Positions 60,264 to 64,000 of a stretch of DNA of 64,000 nucleotides are shown in pieces (the first letter of the stretch is position 1; every line of letters starts with the position of its first letter). The translations under genes and the position numbers were made by a program. The stretch comes from Zonotrichia leucophrys gambelii (Eukaryota; Chordata; Aves; Passeriformes; Passerellidae), in assembly GCF_028769735.1 (NCBI RefSeq), contig NC_088170.1, positions 41,394,920 through 41,458,919 of the forward strand. The letters are read 5' to 3'. The notes under the pieces were generated by a model. It saw nothing but the letters and a program-made list of their open reading frames with translations, ran no database searches and was not told the origin of the DNA.

Positions 60264-60658
60264 GTGAGAGCACAGCCCTCACCACAGCAAAAGGGAGAAG
60301 GACTAGGGGTATTTGCTGGTCAGTAATAGGAGAAGCAAATTCAGGCATCTAGAAATGGTCATCAGTCAAACTGGTTGCACTTTTTACCTTCCTCACAACT
60401 GTTACATTTTTGAAAGCTTTTCTGCAACAGGATGTGGCTAAATCTTTGTATGTGCTCTATGTGTAAGCTGGCACTTACACAAAACAATCTAAACAGAGTA
60501 AAGCAGGTTAGCAACAAGCTTGTTCTCTGTTCCTGAGTGAAGATGGCTCCCACCCTCCCATGGTTGAAAGCAGATACATAAAACCACTTGTTTGTTCTTT
60601 GCAAGGAAACACCAAATACCATTGCATGTGCTTCCTTCAGCTGGCTCCACGGAGTCTG

Positions 60659-60688
60659 GCATCACCCTCCTTTAACACAGGGTGATGC
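60659..60688 (+). repeat. Perfect 10-bp hairpin
   Basis: GCATCACCCT (60659-60668) pairs exactly with AGGGTGATGC (60679-60688) across a 10-nt loop, about 400 bp after the cryptic exon and 1.2 kb before the next SYN3 exon. Confidence 0.75.
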
Positions 60689-61906
60689 AGCTGGAAAACT
60701 CTTCTGGAGAAGACACCCTTGGATTGTCACCCGTTAATGCATGCTTAGCAAAGCAGGGCTGCAATCCCCAGCTGTGGTCTTAAAGCACCTTCAAAAGACA
60801 AAGTGAGGGTAATAACATAAAGAAAGTCACTCACTTGCTCATCCTCTTCATACAGTCATGGTCTTTTTTCCACAAATTAATCCCCCCTTCCTGCAAACGT
60901 CCAGCCCTAAGGAACAAGACTCGTACAGGTTTCTGTGATGCACCAAACAAGTGTTTGCCAATACACTAAAAGCCCTGATTAAAGATATGAGTGAAGTGAA
61001 GTTGTCCACTATGTTCTTGTTACCTGCTTGTTCAGTTTTGCTTTCCCAAATCAATGAGCTTTTGTAGAGGTTTGAGTATATCAATAGAATTTCTACTGTT
61101 ATGGTCATTCCTCATTTAACTTTTTTTTAAATTAAGATACAGAGGTTTTCCAATAACTGAATACAGATCTGTGAAAAGCCATCATCTCAGAAAAACTGTA
61201 GCTCATACGTCTCAACTGCTCATTTGTTTCCAAGTGAGACTCAAATCTAACACCCAACCAGCTGTCCCACCCACATGCCCATTGCCTCACACTCACACAA
61301 GTCTCCCCAAGAGTCAAAAACTCCCCCAGAGACATCCTTTTCCTTCAGAGTTTATGTTCAGTCAAGAGACCTACACTTCTCAAAGAAAGTCTGGAGTGGG
61401 TTAATGTGAAATGTCAGGGAACTGAAGGCTAGAGGTGACAGACAACCAGTTCTCATGTTGATTTCCTGGAATTGGTTTGTATTTCCTGACCGCCCAAAAT
61501 ATTCTATTTTCATCCATCCCAACATGGGAAACAGCAGTTGCAAAGTCTGAATGAAGTAATAGCTCTTAAGAGATTGAATATTTTTCTGAAGCATCCTAAA
61601 AGCAAAGAGAATTAGCAAGAGCCACTTGGGCAAAAGGTCTAGCTGCCTCTCTGGTGCCAGGATGACCAGGGCTGGTGCATGAGGAAGGAGAATGGGATGG
61701 ATTTGGTCTGGGTTGGTTTGCTCTGGGAAGCTTCTCTCTTTGAATCACAGAAGCCTTGCTCTGTCCTCAGCTGTGTCTGTGGGGGGGTTAAACTGTGCTA
61801 TTCATAATAAATATTGTGCTATTCAGGTGCAGAGATTACTTCTGCTCACAAAGTATTCATGTTCTTTTTGCTCTTGTCTCTTTTTCACTGGATTTTGGTA
61901 ATCAAG

Positions 61907-62049
61907 GTCAAAGTTGAGAACCAGCACGACTTCCGGGACGTGGCCAGCATAGTAGCCATGGCAAAAACCTATGCCACCACCGAGCCATTCATTGACTCCA
62001 AATACGACATCCGAATCCAGAAAATTGGCAGCAACTACAAGGCTTACAT
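61907..62049 (+). CDS. SYN3: SYN3 internal coding exon, ATP-grasp C domain
   Basis: The exon is 143 nt: phase 0 at the start (ATCAAG|GTC) and two bases into a codon at the end (TACAT|GTGAGT). The next exon should start with G to complete methionine. The 47 full codons read [20 protein letters not shown], then [20 protein letters not shown], then GSNYKAY. This is the synapsin C-domain stretch between the glycine-rich loop and the RTSISGNWK segment. The VENQ, SIVAMAK and [14 protein letters not shown] combination fits SYN3 better than SYN1 (VDNQ..SVVALTK..VRVQKIGQN) or SYN2. The QKIG lysine is a conserved nucleotide-contact region in synapsins. ATP binding by synapsin III is known to be inhibited by calcium, unlike that of synapsins I and II. 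No frameshift or missing key residue is seen. Confidence 0.96.
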
Positions 62050-64000
62050 GTGAGTGCATGGCTATGCCAGAGCGAGACGGGGAGGAGAGAGTGCTATGGA
62101 TGTGATTGAGTCGGTGTCTGCTCTGGGCAGGAGTGGGTAGCTGACTTCATTTCCTTGAAGAATAACCCTGCTGTTCTTCTCCCACCTCTGAACCCAGATC
62201 CCAATCATCTTCTCTATTAGTCACTGTCAGGTCATTGTTTCTGTCTGTCTCTTTCTGAGATTCACTTAATTCCCACTATAATGACTGTGCTCGGCCATCA
62301 CCTCTCCATCCTGTTATTGAAAGGTTCATCTTTTCCAGCAAAGTCCTCCAGCTCCAAGTACCCTCTAGTGGGAGCTGAACCCACCCACTTTCCACCTGGA
62401 GAAAAAAAAAGAAAGAAGATTGAACTAGCTGCAACTCCTGGAGTCCTGCAGTGTCCAGGCCATAGCTGCACCCCATCTTTCAGCCCACAGCAGCACCCTA
62501 TGCTCTCCCCAGCTGCAGATCACAGCACCACATCACACCAGGGGCACAGAGCACTGGGTATGAACGGCCTCAGCTAGGGCAGCACACAGAGTTTCTGTGG
62601 GCATTTTGCTTGTGTGCTCCTTGATGCATACAAAGGAGGGACAGGAGGTGAAACATTTCTGTGGGTGCCCCAAAGCTCCTCCCTGCCCTGTGGTGCAGTG
62701 AGGGAGGTGGCATGACAGCAATCTTCAATGCTGGTATGTTTAAAAGTCTTAAAAAGCATTCAGCCAAACTTCAGTAGTCACCATGCTCAATTAGAGATGT
62801 AACCACATGAGTCAGTAAGACACCTGTTTCTTCTTACTACAAACCAGTAAATGAAAAAGCCACACAGCACAGCTTCTCCAGAGGCTCCTTATCCAATCAC
62901 AGAATTCTGGACAAGTAGTCAGCTCCAGCAGTACATTCTTCAGGTCGCCAGATAAATTGCATATGTTACCTAACACCCACAACACTGTGACTTTTGGGTC
63001 CATGTCTGCAAACCTCTAGGCCATAGTTCTGCTAAAGCGTAGTTAAACAAGATAATCAAATGTACACAATAATATATTTTTCAGCTATACCTGCCTAAAA
63101 TTCCCAGTTGTATTCCTAGCACAGAGATGTTTAAGAAAACTAGATATCGACTGAGTTACATTCTTCATGGGAAGGAAGGACACAGGGGACACTTGCCTAC
63201 TTCATGTGATCTCAATGAAAGAAAATTTATTTGTAATTGAATCCGATCAACAATAGCACAGTTGCCTAATACTACATTAACATCTTAGAGAGTCTGACTC
63301 AAATTGGCCAAAGGAAAGAAGGTTTAAAATATCAATTAAAATTCCCTGTTCCTGCCAACACACCCAGCCTTGGCTCCAGAGCCTGCTCCCCAACTGCCTC
63401 TAACTGAAACAAAAGCCAAGTTATCTTGACCATACTCTCTTCTCACTTATTATTCACACTCACCATGCACTCATCCAGAACAGGGATCAGAAATAACACC
63501 AGATGATTGAGGAGAGAAAGGAGCCACACTAAGACCTAATCCCACTTGGGAGTATAGCTGCACAGACAATTGTTTGCTAAAGAAAAAATGTTTTAATGTG
63601 AAAACTCACATGAACAGAGAACACCTTAATGAGAAATAAAGCTCATTAGCAAAGAAAGCAAACAGCAAGATTCACCCAGTGACTTGCTAACCCAGGAGGT
63701 TGAGTTAGATTGAGAGAGCCATTTATGGATGTGAGCTTGGGAGAGCAGTATAGTCAGTCCCACCAGGGACTGTTCCTTCCTCTCCAGCATTAGACAAAAT
63801 AGGTTTTTTCTATGGTATAAGTCCCTACTATGTCCAAGGACAGAGGTAAAAGCACCCAAAATATCAGAGCTCTCACTGGTGTCCCAAATAGGAGACTCAA
63901 AACCATTAGTCATGCTAGCAAATCTCAGCCTTAAAGGCAATTCCAGCATCTGCAGTAGCGTCATACTAAGTGACTTGCTTTGATCTGTGAGCCATGGAAT
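62050..64000 (+). other. SYN3: SYN3 intron, 5' part (partial)
   Basis: Begins GTGAGTGCATGG and runs off the right edge. No exon of the next synapsin segment (RTSISGNWK...) was recognised by 64000. No interspersed repeat is clear; short ORFs on both strands (up to 112 codons) lack domains. Confidence 0.8.

Larger units (their letters stand above)
52432..61906 (+). other. SYN3: SYN3 intron between the two recognised exons
   Basis: A 9.5-kb intron beginning GTAAGTAAG and ending ATCAAG. The 3' end has a T-rich tract set back about 15-25 nt from the AG, with GGATTTTGGTAATCAAG between, so the acceptor is of middling strength. It contains an A/TA tract right after the donor, a (TAAAA)n array, two perfect hairpins, the candidate cryptic exon at 60218-60263, and a CNE-like stretch at about 59000-59260. 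No other gene is recognised. Confidence 0.85.

Overview
This window is vertebrate nuclear DNA, most likely from a bird. It has interrupted genes with GT-AG introns, CpG islands, a low density of interspersed repeats, CR1 LINE fragments as the main repeat family, and weak MIR/L3-type fossils. No bacterial-style gene organisation, operon, CRISPR array or tRNA gene was seen. The few coding residues look avian, but another sauropsid is not excluded.

The locus is the conserved SYN3/TIMP3 nested-gene pair. Coding exon 1 of TIMP3 (tissue inhibitor of metalloproteinases 3) lies on the minus strand at 161-284. Its 5'UTR and core promoter lie in a CpG island covering about 1-965. Two consecutive coding exons of SYN3 (synapsin III, ATP-grasp C domain) lie on the plus strand at 52369-52431 and 61907-62049. 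TIMP3 therefore starts inside a SYN3 intron and is transcribed the opposite way; its remaining exons lie left of position 1. The SYN3 exons upstream of TIMP3 are also off the left edge, and the later ones are beyond 64000. Coding sequence visible here totals 330 bases.

Layout: 1-965, CpG island, TIMP3 exon 1, promoter and an 18-bp GC-rich minisatellite. 966-3750, TIMP3 upstream DNA with a 12-bp homeodomain-like palindrome. 3751-3985, a second CpG-rich patch with a minus-strand splice donor. 3986-52368, a long SYN3 intron holding CR1 pieces (19034-19136, 22735-23668, 48524-48705), MIR/L3-type fossils (11661-11742, 24606-24732, 37811-38000, 38665-38740), a 40-A tract, short tandem repeats, hairpins and AT-rich stretches that resemble conserved noncoding DNA. 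52432-61906, the next SYN3 intron, with an A/TA tract beside the donor, a (TAAAA)n array, two perfect hairpins and a 46-nt exon-like sequence that would truncate SYN3 if spliced in. 62050-64000, the start of a third intron.

All open reading frames other than the three exons are short (at most 163 codons), lack recognisable domains and fit chance in intronic DNA. I did not find a clearly new biological system. The most checkable leads are the candidate poison exon at 60218-60263, the possible alternative first exon at 3751-3985, and the minisatellite next to the TIMP3 promoter.
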